From the NCBI GenBank assembly GCA_034440635.1, contig JAOTON010000335.1, positions 233,501-297,500 of the forward strand: a stretch of 64,000 bases of DNA, written 5' to 3'. Shown here one piece after another: positions 11,531 through 23,350 of the stretch (position 1 is its first letter; the number at the start of each line of letters is the position of its first letter). This DNA is from Lepas anatifera (Eukaryota; Arthropoda; Thecostraca; Lepadidae). The notes beneath the pieces were generated by a model. That model ran no database searches. It saw only the letters and a list, made by a program, of their open reading frames with translations, and was not told the DNA's origin. The translations under genes were made by a program, and so were the position numbers.

Positions 11531-12199
11531 TTCTGTGTAGGAAGGCCTCCCAGACTGCACATCCTCTGCAGCATGCTAAAGACGTTCAGTGTTGACATGT
11601 AAGTGACGTATTATGGAGCTTTCCTTCCATTTGTACTTCTGTACTATATTTCATACTCGTATCAAATAGCCCCACTTTATAAGTCGATATGGATTATATT
11701 GATTATATGGACAGGACTCGGGCATAGAATTTCACTGCAACAGTTTTTTAAAACTTAAGAAATGCTGCTTCGAGGATCTGAAAAAAGGATCAGCATGATT
11801 TGACTAGTTATGAAGTTAGAGGGGGGATTTTTTAGACAAACGGAAAAATCAGGTTTTTATCAATTTTGTATTGTTGAGTTTATTAATTCCTCAGCATCAA
11901 CACAAGCGCAAAGCTTAGGCCACATGTAGCTGTGTTTATTTTGACAGAATCCTGCGAAAAATTATAACACAGACACAATTTTTGAGTGAGTAATGCATAT
12001 TTTTTTGGATCAGGGACATGTCATATCAATTTACCCCAGTCATATCAAATAACCTTGTTTTACGGTGGTGCATCTAAGTGTATTTTGGCCAAAGCAAAAC
12101 TTTCAAACTTGAAGAGCACACGCTACACAGTGCTAAGCACATAATAAATTCAAATCTTTGGAAAAATATATATAACTGTAATTTGTTTTAGCTCCAAAG

Positions 12200-12610
12200 A
12201 TCAAAATGTATTTATAATGATGGCAACAAGCAAAAATAATTTATCCCTGTACACACTAAAATACTTAGCTTTTTTAGAAAAAAAGCTAAAACCTACCTGA
12301 CACCAGCCCCATCGGCCTGTCACCGGGCGGCCATTGTTGTGAGCTGCTGGTGTGACGACATATGCTGATGTCACGATGAGCATCATCCAATCAAAGCCCT
12401 TGAAGGGTTTCAAGCATGGTAGTGGTTGCCAGATTGTGACATCATCCACAGGCTGATATTTATTTCTTTTTCTAGAGGAGCATTTTAAAAATAAAAATAT
12501 TGAGCTTATTGTACATTTTTCAGAGAAATCATGAGTGGTTTCATTATTTTTGGCCAAAAGTACGCCTAACTGCACAAAATTCCAGGATTTGACCAATGTG
12601 CCCCATTCCC
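12200..12610 (-). repeat. Dispersed repeat, shared inverted with 47215-47600
   Basis: On the minus strand this reads TTTCTCTGAAAAATG ... TTTAAAATGCTCCTCTAG ... TTCAAGGGCTTTGATTGG ... GTGACATCAGC. The same order of words with substitutions occurs on the plus strand at 47255-47420. It is a non-coding interspersed repeat of unknown class. Confidence 0.6.
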
Positions 12611-12913
12611 TTTAATCTGTGCCATCCTATGCCGACTAAATCTGCCGTCCCACGGAAGAAAAGCGTAAGTCACATTTTTTCGATTTTGAGATTTTGACAT
12701 AATTCGATGCAGAAAGACAAGCTGCATCTACTTACCAAATGATTTGACAAAGTTTCCTTAACCTTCATAGTTATATCGTCTTTTCAATTCAGTTCCCGGG
12801 CTCTGCTAATGTTAAGCAAAACGGAAAATCGCTCTCCTGTAAAATCCTCGAATTGAGATACGCTTTTCTTCCTTGGACGCAGAAATGTCACACCATCATA
12901 TACTGACTACATG
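12611..12913. other. No recognisable gene
   Basis: AT-rich spacer between the dispersed repeat and the foldback element. GGAAGAAAAGCG at 12654 and CGCTTTTCTTCC at 12872 are a short inverted pair, suggesting a small degraded palindromic element. Confidence 0.35.
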
Positions 12914-13140
12914 GGTATTATGGTAGTAGGCAGATCACATCTTGCAGTTCAAAAGGATCACATCAGAAGGTCCACTGATCAAAGGGTCTAATGTTCATAG
13001 GCTCTACCCTTTGAAAGTTAGACCTTTTGAATGAGAAGTCCAACGTTCAAAAGGTCCAAAAAGGAGTGCTCGGATGCTTGAGAGTAGGGTGCATGATGCC
13101 GCAGAGGCGTGCTAAGTCACATGATAATAGGAGGAAATCA

Positions 13141-13191
13141 GGGTTATGTTAGGTTAGGTTAGGTTAGGTTTGGTCAGGTCAGGTCAGGTCA
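13141..13191 (+). repeat. Short (GGTTA)n/(GGTCA)n array, left arm
   Basis: Four to five GGTTA units are followed by four GGTCA units. It is the inverted counterpart of the long array at 13480-13953. Confidence 0.9.
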
Positions 13192-13479
13192 GTTATGAAT
13201 GCCCTTGGTCCGTATTTCCTAGTCTGGAGATATCACCCCTCTTTCCAGATTCTGAGAGCACCTCTGGTCTGGGTACCACTTTGGGAAATGTTTTAGAAAT
13301 ATCCCCACATTCTGCAAGAAAATCCCTAGAGGTGAAACAGACAGAAGGAGGGAGGGTTTGAGTAGTGTTAAGTGATACCCAGACTAGAGGCACACTCAGA
13401 TTCTGGAAAGAGGGGTGATATCCCTAGACTAGGAAACAGGGACCAAGGGCATACACAACTGACTTGACCTCAATGGAAC

Positions 13480-13953
13480 TAGCCTAGCCTGACCTGGCCT
13501 GGCCTAGCCTAGCCTAGCCTAGCCTAGCCTAGCCTGACCTGACCTGACCTGACCTGACCTGACCTGACCTAACCTAACCTAACCTAACCTAACCTAACCT
13601 AACCTAACCTAACCTAACCTAACCTTACCTAACCTAACCTAACCTAACCTAACCTAACCTAACCTAACCTAACCTAACCTAACCTAACCTAACCTAACCT
13701 AACGTATCCGAACCTAACCCAACCTAACCTAACCTAACCTAGCCTGGCCTAGCCTAGCCTAGCCTAGCCTAGCCTAGCCTAGCCTAGCCTAACCTAGCCT
13801 AACCTAGCCTAACCTAACCTAACCTAACCTAACCTAACCTAACCTAACCTAACCTAACCTAACCTAACCTAACCTAACCTAACCTAACCTAACCTAACCT
13901 AACCTAACCTAACCTAACCTAACCTAACCTAACCTAACCTAACCTAACCTAAC
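13480..13953 (-). repeat. Interstitial telomere-type array (TTAGG)n with TCAGG and GGCTA variants
   Basis: About 470 bp of pentamers, read on the minus strand as TTAGG (the arthropod telomere unit). They are zoned: AGCCT variants, then GACCT (TCAGG on the other strand), a long AACCT block, an AGCCT block from about 13740-13800, then AACCT again to 13953. Zoning suggests local expansions rather than a chromosome end. Confidence 0.95.
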
Positions 13954-14402
13954 CCTCCCCCTCATTGCCTCCTATTATTAGGTGTCTTAGCCCGCCTCTG
14001 CAGCATCATGCACCCCACTCTCATGCATCTGAGCACGCCTCTTTGGACCTTTTGAATGTTGGACTTCTTATTCAATAGGTCTAACTTTCAAAGGGTAGAG
14101 CCTATGAACATTAGACCCTTTGAATGGTGGACCTTCTGATGTGATCCTTTTGAACTGAAATGTGATCTGCCTACTACCATAATACCATGCAAAATCGGGC
14201 TAGCTCGTACCAAATATTAGTCTGTAAGCCTGTACTGGCCCATAGCAAAACCTCCTCCTGCCATCAATGACAGCCAATAAATTGAGATCTAAGACTATGC
14301 TTAAAATAGCATGAACCTCATCTCTCATCCAATTCTCCCTCATGCTTGCTCTAAATTCCAATAGGTATACCCATTCACAACAACACACAATAAATATGTT
14401 TC

Positions 14403-15320
14403 TTGACAACAACCTGCAAATGGAAGGAAAATTGCGAACTGCAGGGCTATTTTAGCATAGTATGCAAATTAATATTTATCCCTGGACTGGACCTAGTACT
14501 CTCAACTGAGGAGGATCTGGTTAATAACCTAGAATATCTACCAGGTCTAGGTAATAGTGACCATATCTGTCTGAAATTCCGCATCATGTGCCAGAGAAAA
14601 GAAGTACCACAGAGACCACCAAAGCTGGCTTTCTACCGAGGCAACTACGCAAGAATGAGGGATTTGGCCAGAGAGGTGAACTGGGAGGAAGCATATGGGA
14701 TGGGACTGGAGGACGAGTACTCTTGCTTTGTCTACAGGATTCAGCACCTCACACAGGAATGTGTACCTCTACAGCACACCCTTCGCAGGAAAAAGAACAT
14801 ATACCTCACCACAGCTACATTGCGACTTGTGAAGGAAAAGAAGAAACTATGGAATAGATACACCAAGGCTTCCACAGACAGTATGAAGGTGACAACTTGG
14901 GAGAATTTCACAAGAAAGCGCAATGACTTGCGCAGGCTGACTAGACGATTGAGAAAGGGCTACCAGCAGAGACTGGCCAGTGATGTCAAAGACAACCCTA
15001 AAGCATTCTGGTCATACGCTCACTCTCAGACCAAGTTGAGGCCGAAAGTTGAGGCTCTCCAGAAGTCGGATGGCAGCACTGCAACCGAGGATTTGGACAA
15101 AGCAGAGGTTTTGTCCCAATGCTTCTCCGGGATATTCACCACTGAGAGCGCCAGCGGAGAGATACCTCGTCTACAAAGACAAGTGGAGGGTAGCATCCTG
15201 GAGACCATCACCCTGACACCAACTTTGGTGGAGTCCAAGCTGAAGGCCTTAAAAATTTCGGCATCACCTGGTCCTGATGGCATTAACCCCCAGTACTGCG
15301 TGAACTCGCTACTTCTTTGA
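14403..15320 (+). pseudogene. CR1-like ORF2: endonuclease end, linker, RT start
   Basis: LEYLPGLGNSDHICLKFRI closes the endonuclease domain (SDH motif). The linker includes KLAFYRGNYARMRDLAREV and RRLTRRLRKGYQQRL, and the RT entry motif SASPGPDGINPQ sits near 15262-15297. The open frame ends at 15320 through a frameshift: a neighbouring frame continues with SLSHPLCSIFAN. The initial ~90 bases of the open stretch have no LINE similarity. Confidence 0.75.
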
Positions 15321-16825
15321 GCCACCCTCTGTGCTCCATCTTTGCCAACTCCTAGCAAGTGGAGTGGTTCCAGAGGACTGGAAGGTTGCGGAAATTGTTC
15401 CCATATATAAGAAAGGAGGAAGACACCTGCCAGTCAACTACAGGCCAGTGAGTCTTACTTCTGTGCTCTCAAAGGTCTTAGAATCTTTGATTCGGGATGA
15501 GCTGCTGACACACTTGACTCGGTCGGGGTTGTTGCATGACGCCCAGCACGGATTTGTCCCCAGCGGTCATGCACCACTCAGCTGCTCTGCTCACTGGAGA
15601 GTTGGACGAGGGACCTCGAGGAGGGAGTGCCAGTGGACGTGGCCTACCTCGACTTCTCTAAGGCCTTTGATTCCGTGCCACACAAGCGTCTGATCCAGAA
15701 GTTGAGCGACCTTGGCATCAGAGGTGGCGTCCTCCGGTGGATCAGGGCTTTTTCTCTGGTAGATCCCAGAGAGTAAGAGTTAATGCTGCCGTCTCTGGTT
15801 GGAGTCCGGTAACCAGCGGCATACCGCAGGGCTCGGTACTGGGACCAACTCTCTTTGTCATATTTGTCAATGACCTACCAGAGGGACTGTCTTGTTCCGT
15901 TAACATGTTCGCTGACGACACCAAGCTGTACAGCGCTGTAGCCAAACATGAGGACCAGGAACGGCTTCAGGACGATTTGAGCAGGCTGGAGCTATGGTCA
16001 TTGGAATGGCTCCTTCCATTCAATGTCGCCAAGTGTGGGGTACTGCACCTAGGTGCCACTAATCCTCATAGGGAGTATGTGATGCACGACCAAACTTTAG
16101 CTCAGCTTCAGATTGAGAGGGACCTGGGAGTGCAGGTTGATAGCGACCTCAAGTTCCGAAGACAAGCAGCTCTAGCCGTCTCCAAGGCAAACCAAGTGTT
16201 GGGAGCGATCAGCGATCCTTCGTCGACTTGGACAATTTCACGCTGCCTCTTCTATACAAAGCTCTAGTCAGACCCCACCTTGAGTACGGTAACGCTATCT
16301 GGGGCCCATTCAACAAGGCTGACCAGCTGCTGGTGGAAAAAGTGCAGCGTAGAGCGACACGGCTGGTCCCCCAAGTACGCCATCTTGACTACCAGGAGCG
16401 ACTGAGAAGGCTCAACCTTCCTTCCCTTATGTACAGAAGGCGAAGGGGAGATGCGATCTTGATGTTCAAGCTGATGCATGGACAACTGGGAGTACCGAGG
16501 GAAGCTTTCTTCCAGGCTCCACATGTCGACACTACTAGAGGACATCGATTCAAAGTCGCCAAACCTCGAGCCGTCACTAGAGTGCGCCGAAACCATTTTG
16601 CGGTTCGCACGGTCACAGATTGGAATAGCCTTCCTTCGTGGGTAGTTGATGCTCCAAGTACCAATGCTTTCAAAACCGCATCGATAAGCACTGGGGGGTT
16701 TCTTCTACGATATCCCAAACTAGGTTGTTGAATCGCCCATTGAATTGAGCTCGACGTGGCCGGGCAAGACAGGCACCCCAGAGTGCCTCCTAAAGACCCG
16801 CATCTCCTAAGGTATCCTAAGGTAT
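14490..16825 (+). mobile_element. 5'-truncated CR1-like LINE, copy 1
   Basis: It begins inside the endonuclease (LDLVLSTEEDLVNNLEYLPG) and ends after the ORF2 stop and a short 3' UTR with a repeated CCTAAGGTAT tail at about 16798-16826. It is the same family as the element at 56502-60660, with near-collinear motifs. Frames change near 15300, 15600-15740 and 16215, so it is dead. The CR1-group assignment rests on motif style. Confidence 0.8.
15321..16731 (+). pseudogene. CR1-like ORF2: reverse transcriptase and C-terminus (broken)
   Basis: RT motifs in order are VVPEDWKVAEIVPIYKKGG, NYRPVSLTSVLSKVLESLI, AQHGFVPSG, the motif-A region (YLDFSKAFDSVPHK, in a shifted frame near 15645-15685), SGIPQGSVLGPTLFVIFVND and MFADDTKLYSA (catalytic ADD at about 15911-15920). 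The thumb follows, then LYKALVRPHLEYGNAIWGPF and VQRRATRLVPQVRHLDYQ. Three frame changes prevent translation. The final stop at 16729-16731 is the family's natural end. Confidence 0.8.
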
Positions 16826-18534
16826 CCCTTTTTTACATATTTTACTTCATTTTAGGACAACTGTGAATTAAATATTTTATTAAATTAAATATTTATTATT
16901 TAGTTATTATTATTATTATTTATATATATTTATTATATTTATATTTATTAAATATCTATTAACCCATACCTGTGTATGTTTCATTTGCTTGTTTTTTTGT
17001 GAATATATATGTATGGAGGTAAATACATAATAATTAGTTACAGATTGAAAATTCATATTAAAACTTCAATTTCATTTTCATGAACATAGTTAAATATTTT
17101 TTGTGTCCTACTTAATTCGGCCCAACCTCTTGACCCCCTTGTCGGAAGAGGGCCAGGGCCAGGGTATAGCAGGTACTAAAAAACTGGCTACATGAGTCTG
17201 TTAGTAAGTGCTTTTGGGATAGTGAGCGCCAAAGCTGCTCATGTATCCTGAGGAAGTTGCTTCACAGAAAAATGGGTTATCATTCAGTATATAGGTACTT
17301 GACACCAACACAAAAAAACTTAGAAAAAGAGTATTAGGGAACTGATGATTTGGACTGGAACCGTCCCTCATCACCTGCTTTCACATCTTTTTTGTTTCAA
17401 TCAGAGTTTAAATTCTTAAATTTAGCTTGAAGATTCTATTATTCATTTCAAATGGAATGCATATCCGGTCTGAGGAAATCCCTCGGTAAAAGCTAACGGG
17501 TGCACGATAAATTAACCACTCCCATCTCTGCCATTGGTTTAAGCATTTCAAATGGCAAAAATGGCTCAAAATGAATACAAAGTCTCTGAAGTCACCCATA
17601 AAAAATCATCACCTATTTGCTACTACAAGACGTCCACCCACTCACGCACCACACCAAAGCAATAGAGACACTAGGTAAAACTTTGGCCGGATTTAAGCAA
17701 TGGACCAATAGGTGCACAGTTTGACAGATGTTGGAGGCAGGGCCTCGAGACCACCTCAAGACTATTTTCTTTTATATAATCATTCAATACGAAAAATCGT
17801 TACATTTTGGATTTTTTCAGTTTAATTGATAAACAAATATTTTATCCAAAAAATCCAAGACAAAGCAGTTTCTTTGCTGACTTGGTAGTCTTGGGAAGGG
17901 GGTAAATGGTGCAAAGAAAATGTCTCGCTCGTGCTTGAACCCAGCACTGTACCACGAAAAAAATTCATTATTCTCCTTATTTGAAGACAGTTTATAATTT
18001 TATGTTTTGAAATATTTTTTTCCATTAGTTCTAAAATAACCAAGCTTGATTTTATGTATACATTTTTTGTAAAATATAGAGATTAAGTGAAGCCAAATAA
18101 AGTTAAATAATTTGCATCTTTCAAGACCAAGGAAGCGCGCGCAAGTCAGTCGCGCCATTTATTGGCCGCCACATGTGCCCACCAATGTTGATTTTTGTTG
18201 TTTATTGCAGCAGTTCACAATCTATGTTCAACAACTGCCCTGGCAAAGGCGATGTATGTTGCAGCGTGTGTGTGTTTTCTTTTCTATAGCAAGTTTGGGG
18301 AGTGATTGTCTATATTTTCGAAGTTACTTGATTGTCCAGGTTTGTGCTCATTGCAATTAGTCGCACAGGTGAAGGTGTGGTTCTCGTCCCTAGAAAGAAG
18401 CGATGGGGCTGCCGAAGAAAAATATTCTGGAATGAAGGGGAGGCCAAGGGAACAGTAATTGCTTCTGCAGTTCTTAAAATACACATGCAATATGCAGAGT
18501 TCAAATGTCGCACTAAACATCCAGCAACGATGCA
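16826..18534. other. No recognisable gene; AT-rich low complexity at 16855-17000
   Basis: Directly after the LINE tail there are runs of TTA/TAT repeats. The rest is AT-rich with no domain-bearing open frame. Confidence 0.5.
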
Positions 18535-19740
18535 CCAGTCTGCAGAACGTGGCAGATTTCGACGAGATCTCGTTGGGGCAGCCTCGGGGCAAACCTACCG
18601 ATTTGGGGCAGCTTTTGGTCGATCTTGGGGCAGATGGGGGCTCTTGGGGCAGGAACTAGTACTTGGGGCAGCGGTCGGCACGGGTAATCACCGAGGGAAG
18701 AAGAAAAATAATGAAAAGGAACGACAATCATCAGTTAAAATTGCGCTGTAAAAGCTGAATTGTCTCAAAAGCGTCATGTTTGTCGTGTAGAGAAATATGG
18801 TTAAAAAGATACCAAACAAAGGAAATTTTTAATAGATGTAAAGTCAAAGTTCCTGGAAGTGAATAAAAATCAGGCAACAGGCGCCTTTCTAAAGCTAAAT
18901 TTAAATCTATTTTCTAAATTTGTAATCTAAACCTAGTTTTAGTTACAAAAAACAATCTTAGAACTCGAAATAAAATTTCCCTGTATGTAGTTTTTTGCAT
19001 TTCCTCTGCTATGTTTTGATCGCCAAAGGCCGGCAAATCGGGTCTATGTCAAAAGGTCCACTGTTCAAAGGGTCCACCGTTCAAAAGAAAATCATGCCAG
19101 CCCCTCCCCTAAGAACAAATTCTAGTCAGTGATGTGACGTCACAAAAGCGTAAGGGAATCTTTCTTCGCTTGGGTCTTGTCAAAACTAGGGGTGAAAATA
19201 TTCCAAATTTTGTCATGCTTTCATGCAAATGTGAGAAAATGGAAGGGGGAAAACGCTTTAGCTGTGGAAAAAATTATTCTTCATCGAATTTAATTATCAA
19301 TTGAAATATTTTTTAAACTATTGATTATACGGCGTAAAAGCAGTGGCAAATGACGTCTTTAAGGGAAAATACTTCGCTTGTAAATATACCTTTGAATAAA
19401 AGTATTCTTGAAGTCGTGTATCATGAATGCAAGATTGTGGAGAACGGAGCCTGCAGGCCTTGTGCCTCGAAATTCCGAAAATCCGCAAGGTAAGGTAAGG
19501 TAAGATAGCTGCTGCTGTGCGTGGAGGGTCGTGAGTGCGTTGCCATCGTCGAGTTGGATGCACGGTTTTCTTTCATTTCTGGGTGTTTCGTTTAAAATGG
19601 AGTAGATAAACATATATCGGTAAAAATACCCCCCCCGTTGGAGGAGTCTGCCCCAGCATCCAAATTTCTGCCCCAATTGGGGCAGGCTTTGGGCTGCCCC
19701 AAGCGCCTCGTCGAGTCGCCTGCCACGTTCTGCAGACTGG
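18535..19740 (+). mobile_element. hAT-like non-autonomous element, copy 1
   Basis: The ends are CCAGTCTGCAGAACGTGGCA and its complement TGCCACGTTCTGCAGACTGG, perfect over at least 20 bp. Repeated GGGGCAG words follow the termini. The interior is collinear with the inverted copy at 52356-53472, including GGAAATTTTTAATAGATG and the CTTGGGGCAGGAACTAGT segment. No transposase is encoded. No target duplication is visible here, unlike copy 2, so this copy may be rearranged at one edge. Confidence 0.8.
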
Positions 19741-20557
19741 GTCATGTTGGATATCAATCGACTCCCTGTGACAATATAAGCACCAGGCCCCATCAAAGTT
19801 AGTTGGCAGCACTGGCTTGATAATTCCTCTGTCCCATTGACATCGCATGTTAAAATGTTCATTTTGGAAGGTCTCCAGATTGCAAATTTGGGTGGTCGCA
19901 GAAACAAATTGCATATCATGTGAAAGCACCATCAATTTCCTTTTGGGTTCCGGAGTCGGTTTTACAATTCCCACAAAAACCTTCCCACAGGAGAGCAAAA
20001 ACTAACTCGATGTCGCGCTGCCACCGACCCTCCCTCCCCAGCGGGCGGCCCGCACACGTGTCACTGTAGCGCAACTGGTAGAGCGGCTCGCTTGCCACGC
20101 TAATAGGTCGCGAGTTCGAAACTGTGTGGGAGCACCTTAAACAAATTGTTTTCAACCATGCCTTGAAACTCATTTGTTTTCACAGGTTTTTGTAAACCGA
20201 TGTTAATAGAAATTTTTTGTTCTTCAGGATATTTCCTTTTCGTGTTTACTGGGCAGATTTAACCTCATAGCCAAAATATAAACCTCGCTGAGCAGTGCCT
20301 TCGGAGCACGAATGGAGATGGAGGGAGGAAGTGCGAGTCAGAGGCCCCAAGATTTTGGGTCTCCCACAGGGGCGCAGCCAAAGGGGGAACAGGGAGCACA
20401 TGACCTCATTGATGCCAGAGTGCCCCTTTGATCGCTAGGTGGTGTACCGTTTGGGCTGTGCCTTTCTAAATTTAGTGTCCTACGCCGTTGAACCTGGATG
20501 CAAGTAGACCACATGTAGCAATTCAAACTATTATTAGACAATTTACAACTATTTTTG
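19741..20557. other. No recognisable gene; contains a tRNA-like sequence
   Basis: Apart from the tRNA-like element at 20055-20128 and a run resembling the edge of a non-autonomous repeat near 20385-20460 (GGGGCGCAGCCAAAGGGGGA), nothing is recognisable. Confidence 0.4.
20055..20128 (+). tRNA. tRNA-like sequence (tRNA-Gly-type pseudogene or SINE head)
   Basis: TAGCGCAACTGGTAGAGCGG resembles a polymerase III A box with a D-arm. GGTCGCGAGTTCGAAACT resembles the T-arm and B box. Between them CTTGCCACG would place GCC in the anticodon position, as in tRNA-Gly, but the anticodon arm carries an extra base and does not pair well, and the acceptor ends do not match. It is more likely a SINE head or pseudogene than a working tRNA. 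Confidence 0.5.
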
Positions 20558-20559
20558 GT

Positions 20560-20990
20560 CAGCTAGGGAATTCTGTCGCGTTTCATGGTGCCCGGGAAGA
20601 GTATGGGCACCTAATACGCGTCCAGATAACGCCTCATCGTCGCCAATAATCATATGGGCGAAGGCATTCTGGTGCCCATTGAGCTCACTTGGTGCCACCT
20701 GAGCTGGTCAAAGGCCATATGAACCCATCTAAAGCCAATTGAGCTACTCGGATGACCCCATATCTAAGGCCAATGAGCTAGTCTATTCCCTGGGGAAAAT
20801 TGAGCTGTTCTGGAGGGGGGAACTCTGATCCACATCATTGTTGCCCTGAGCTGGTCTTGAATAGATGTGAAATAAAAACACAAGGCCAACTACCATTATC
20901 TCGGGGGCCACTGAGCTATATTCTAGCCCCTGGTTGCACAGCTGGGGGACAGCTGCCTTGTGGGGCTCTGTCACACTAGGTTGTCCCCGC
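20560..20990 (+). repeat. Degenerate minisatellite around a (C/A)(A/T)NTGAGCT word
   Basis: The word TGAGCT with preceding GCCA/CCA recurs at about 20680, 20699, 20730, 20774, 20801, 20843 and 20911, at irregular 20-70-bp spacing. No open frame is conserved across units. Confidence 0.45.
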
Positions 20991-21234
20991 TGGTATTGAA
21001 TAGAGGATCACCATAAATTCAAGAGAGTCTTATAAAACTTAAAATATTATATATTTACAGGTCATAGGGACATCCCTATGGTCATAGAGGAATAGGGGTA
21101 TACAGGGGATATGACCCTCCAGGGCATAGGGGCAGCCAGTGAACAAAATGAGGCAGGTGACTCGATCAGGTAGTTCGGGAAAATACAATCCCAACAACCT
21201 GGTACGAAGTATGGCAGCCCCAAATTGACAAGCG

Positions 21235-23350
21235 CATGCCTCTTAAAACCATATGGTTAAGGCATTCATCCGCTCCCTGGCTTAGCAACAACGAACAGCT
21301 GAGGGAGTGCATGACTCGGCGGGGACCAAGCCAGGGAAGCGAGAGACCGAGACCGAAGAGACATAGAGAAACTACAAGCCTATCGTGAATGCAGAAATGC
21401 CGTCAAAAAAGCCCTGCTCAAGGCCTGAGTATTTCGCCAACTCTATCCGAAGTGACTCCTCAAAAACATGGACCGACATAAGAAAATACTTCCTGGCATC
21501 TAAGAAACCTGAGCCAAAGACCGAGCCACTCCATCTCAGTGACCGTGATTGGGCAGACAAACTAAACCATCATTTTGTCGAAGCTGGCGCGGATGTCGCA
21601 GCAGCGCTTTCCGCTGTGCCTCAAGGGGTGACGCTAAGACCAAGACCTCCAAGAGTTTGCTCTGACGCCTTCCGAGTGTAACCTGTCGCCCTTCTCGAAT
21701 TATGGAATGCACTGAAACGCATGGGAAGCTCACGTGGGTGTGGGAATGATGGCATTACGATCCAGATGCTAAGATCAACTTTCGCAGTTGTTGGTCCACA
21801 TCTTCAAAACGTCATCAACTGTTCACTGCGTACTGGCGAGGTACCTCCACAGTGGAAGGAGGCCTCAGTGATCCCACTCTACAAAAAAGGCGACCGCAGT
21901 GATCCCGGGAACTTCCGGCCAATTTCTATCCTTAGTGTGGTTAGCAAACTGTGCGAGAAGGTAGTATGTCTCCAACTATCGTCCTATCTCGAGAAAAAGC
22001 ACATACTGTGCGATAACCAGCACGGTTTCAGATCGGGACATTCAACTGAAACAGCAATGCTAAAAACGGCTAATTTCATCTCCGACAGCATGGATCAAGG
22101 ACACGTCACTACCCTCTTAACAGCTGACACATCGCGCGCGTTTGACAGCGTGGAACACTCGCGCCTACTCCAGAAGCTAGGGTGGTATGGCATAGACAAA
22201 CACTGGTTCAAGGACTGGCTATCAAATAGGACTCAAAAGATCCAGGGAGACAGAGCTGGGTCACTACCAGTGACGCATGGCGTGGTCCAAGGCTCACTCC
22301 TGGGACCAAAGTTGTTTTTGATTTTCACAAATGACCTGGTATCTCACTTGTCTTCGGGCAAGCTCATCATGCACGCGGATGATGCACAGTTCCTAGACTC
22401 AGACACTGTGGCAAACATCTGCCACTTAAAACTGTGTGTGGAAAGTACGCTTAGACTAGCCCACGACTGGTTTACTCAGAATCGGCTCAAAGTAAACCCC
22501 AGCAAAACTGAGCTTCTCATTGTAAAGTCGGACCGGAACAGGTGTGACCCGAACCTCACTATTCAGTTCGGTAACACCCTCATCAAACCCACACCATAGG
22601 CTAAGATCCTCGGTGTCTACGTCGACTCAGCCCTGACCTGGGAAAAACAAGTATCGCAAGTAACTCGTCGCTGTTACGGCATCCTCATTGGATTATATCG
22701 CTTAAGCCGCAAAATCCCACCAGAGACCAGAAAACTTCATGTTCAGGCCCTTGTGTTCCCACATATACAATATTGTTTGACTGTGTGGGGAGGATGCAAT
22801 GCCACTCAAAAACATCGCGTCCAGAAAGTTTTAAATTTTGGCGCACGCATCGTAAAGGGACTGAGCAGGCGTGAGTACGTGACCCCAGCCCTTCAATCCT
22901 TGGGCTGGCCGACGTTTCCCGATTTGCTAAAGAAACGGGACATAAAAGTTATTAGTAGACTGCTCTCCGACGACTCTGAAAGTGCACTGTCACGGTCAGT
23001 TTCGCGTCGCTCCGAAATCTCCAGCCGGAGCACACGCGGAACTGACCGTGATATGCTAGAACTCCCCCAAGGGTGCGAACGGAGCAAGCCAAGCATAGTT
23101 TTCGCTTCAGAGGAGTAGAAGCATGGAACAGTGGGATGAGAGAGAGCTAAGTATATGTATGGTGGGCATTTGGGAAAGAGGATAGGCTAAAATGAACTAG
23201 CACATTTCTTTTAAAATTATTATCTACAACGGTCATGTTCTGTAAAGTATTGTGTGGTTTACGAAAGTGTGTGCTCCCTATGTGTGCTGTGTCCTTGTAA
23301 TTGAGGGCTAAAAAGCCATATCTTATGGAGACCTCAATATACATCTACAT
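21235..23350 (+). mobile_element. Non-LTR retrotransposon (jockey/CR1 group), broken
   Basis: The element includes the pre-RT linker (PWLSNNEQLRECMTRRG near 21272, then ECRNAVKKALLKA), the whole RT and the C-terminal region to a stop at 23116-23118, with 3' UTR perhaps to about 23350. The endonuclease is missing. The main damage is a frameshift near 21390 and others near 21680-21720, and a TAG at 22597-22599. Confidence 0.75.
21721..23118 (+). pseudogene. LINE reverse transcriptase, one in-frame stop
   Basis: Motifs in order: GNDGITIQMLRSTF, PPQWKEASVIPLYKKGDRSD, NFRPISILSVVSKLCEKVV, DNQHGFRSGHSTETAML, LTADTSRAFDSVEHSRLL (motif A), VTHGVVQGSLLGPKLFLIFT, then MHADDAQFL at the catalytic site, where the usual Y/F is H. 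After QNRLKVNPSKTELLIV the frame is stopped by TAG at 22597 and resumes with KILGVYVDSALTWEKQV to FASEE and the stop at 23116. The first stretch (21385-21681) is linker in another frame. Function is lost. Confidence 0.8.

Larger units (their letters stand above)
10799..12068. mobile_element. Non-coding inverted-repeat DNA element (TIR CCGTAAAAC...)
   Basis: The left end CCGTAAAACGGGGTTATTTG matches, inverted and with a few mismatches, the right end CAAATAACCTTGTTTTACGG at about 12048-12067. Related words recur inside (TCAAATAGCCCCACTTTA near 11662, GGGGTATTTGATA near 11057). No transposase is present, so this is a non-autonomous element of unassigned family. A smaller hAT-type MITE is nested at 11214-11530. 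The target duplication is unclear (perhaps TG). Confidence 0.6.
12914..14186. mobile_element. Foldback element with telomere-type pentamer arrays in its stems
   Basis: The ends GGTATTATGGTAGTAGGCAG and CTGCCTACTACCATAATACC are perfect inverted repeats, and homology continues for over 200 bp on each side. An inner inverted pair also matches (AGTCTGGAGATATCACCCCT at 13213 against AGGGGTGATATCCCTAGACT at 13410). The centre lies at about 13320. Pentamer repeats sit inside both arms: short (TTAGG/TCAGG)n on the left, long (CCTAA/CCTGA)n on the right. ATG flanks both ends (12911-12913, 14187-14189), a possible 3-bp target duplication. There is no coding sequence. Confidence 0.8.

Noticed and set aside
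13480..13953. A chromosome end (true telomere)
   Set aside because: The array is inside a foldback element with unique sequence on both sides and contains variant units.
20055..20128. A functional tRNA-Gly gene
   Set aside because: Extra base in the anticodon arm and unmatched acceptor strands.
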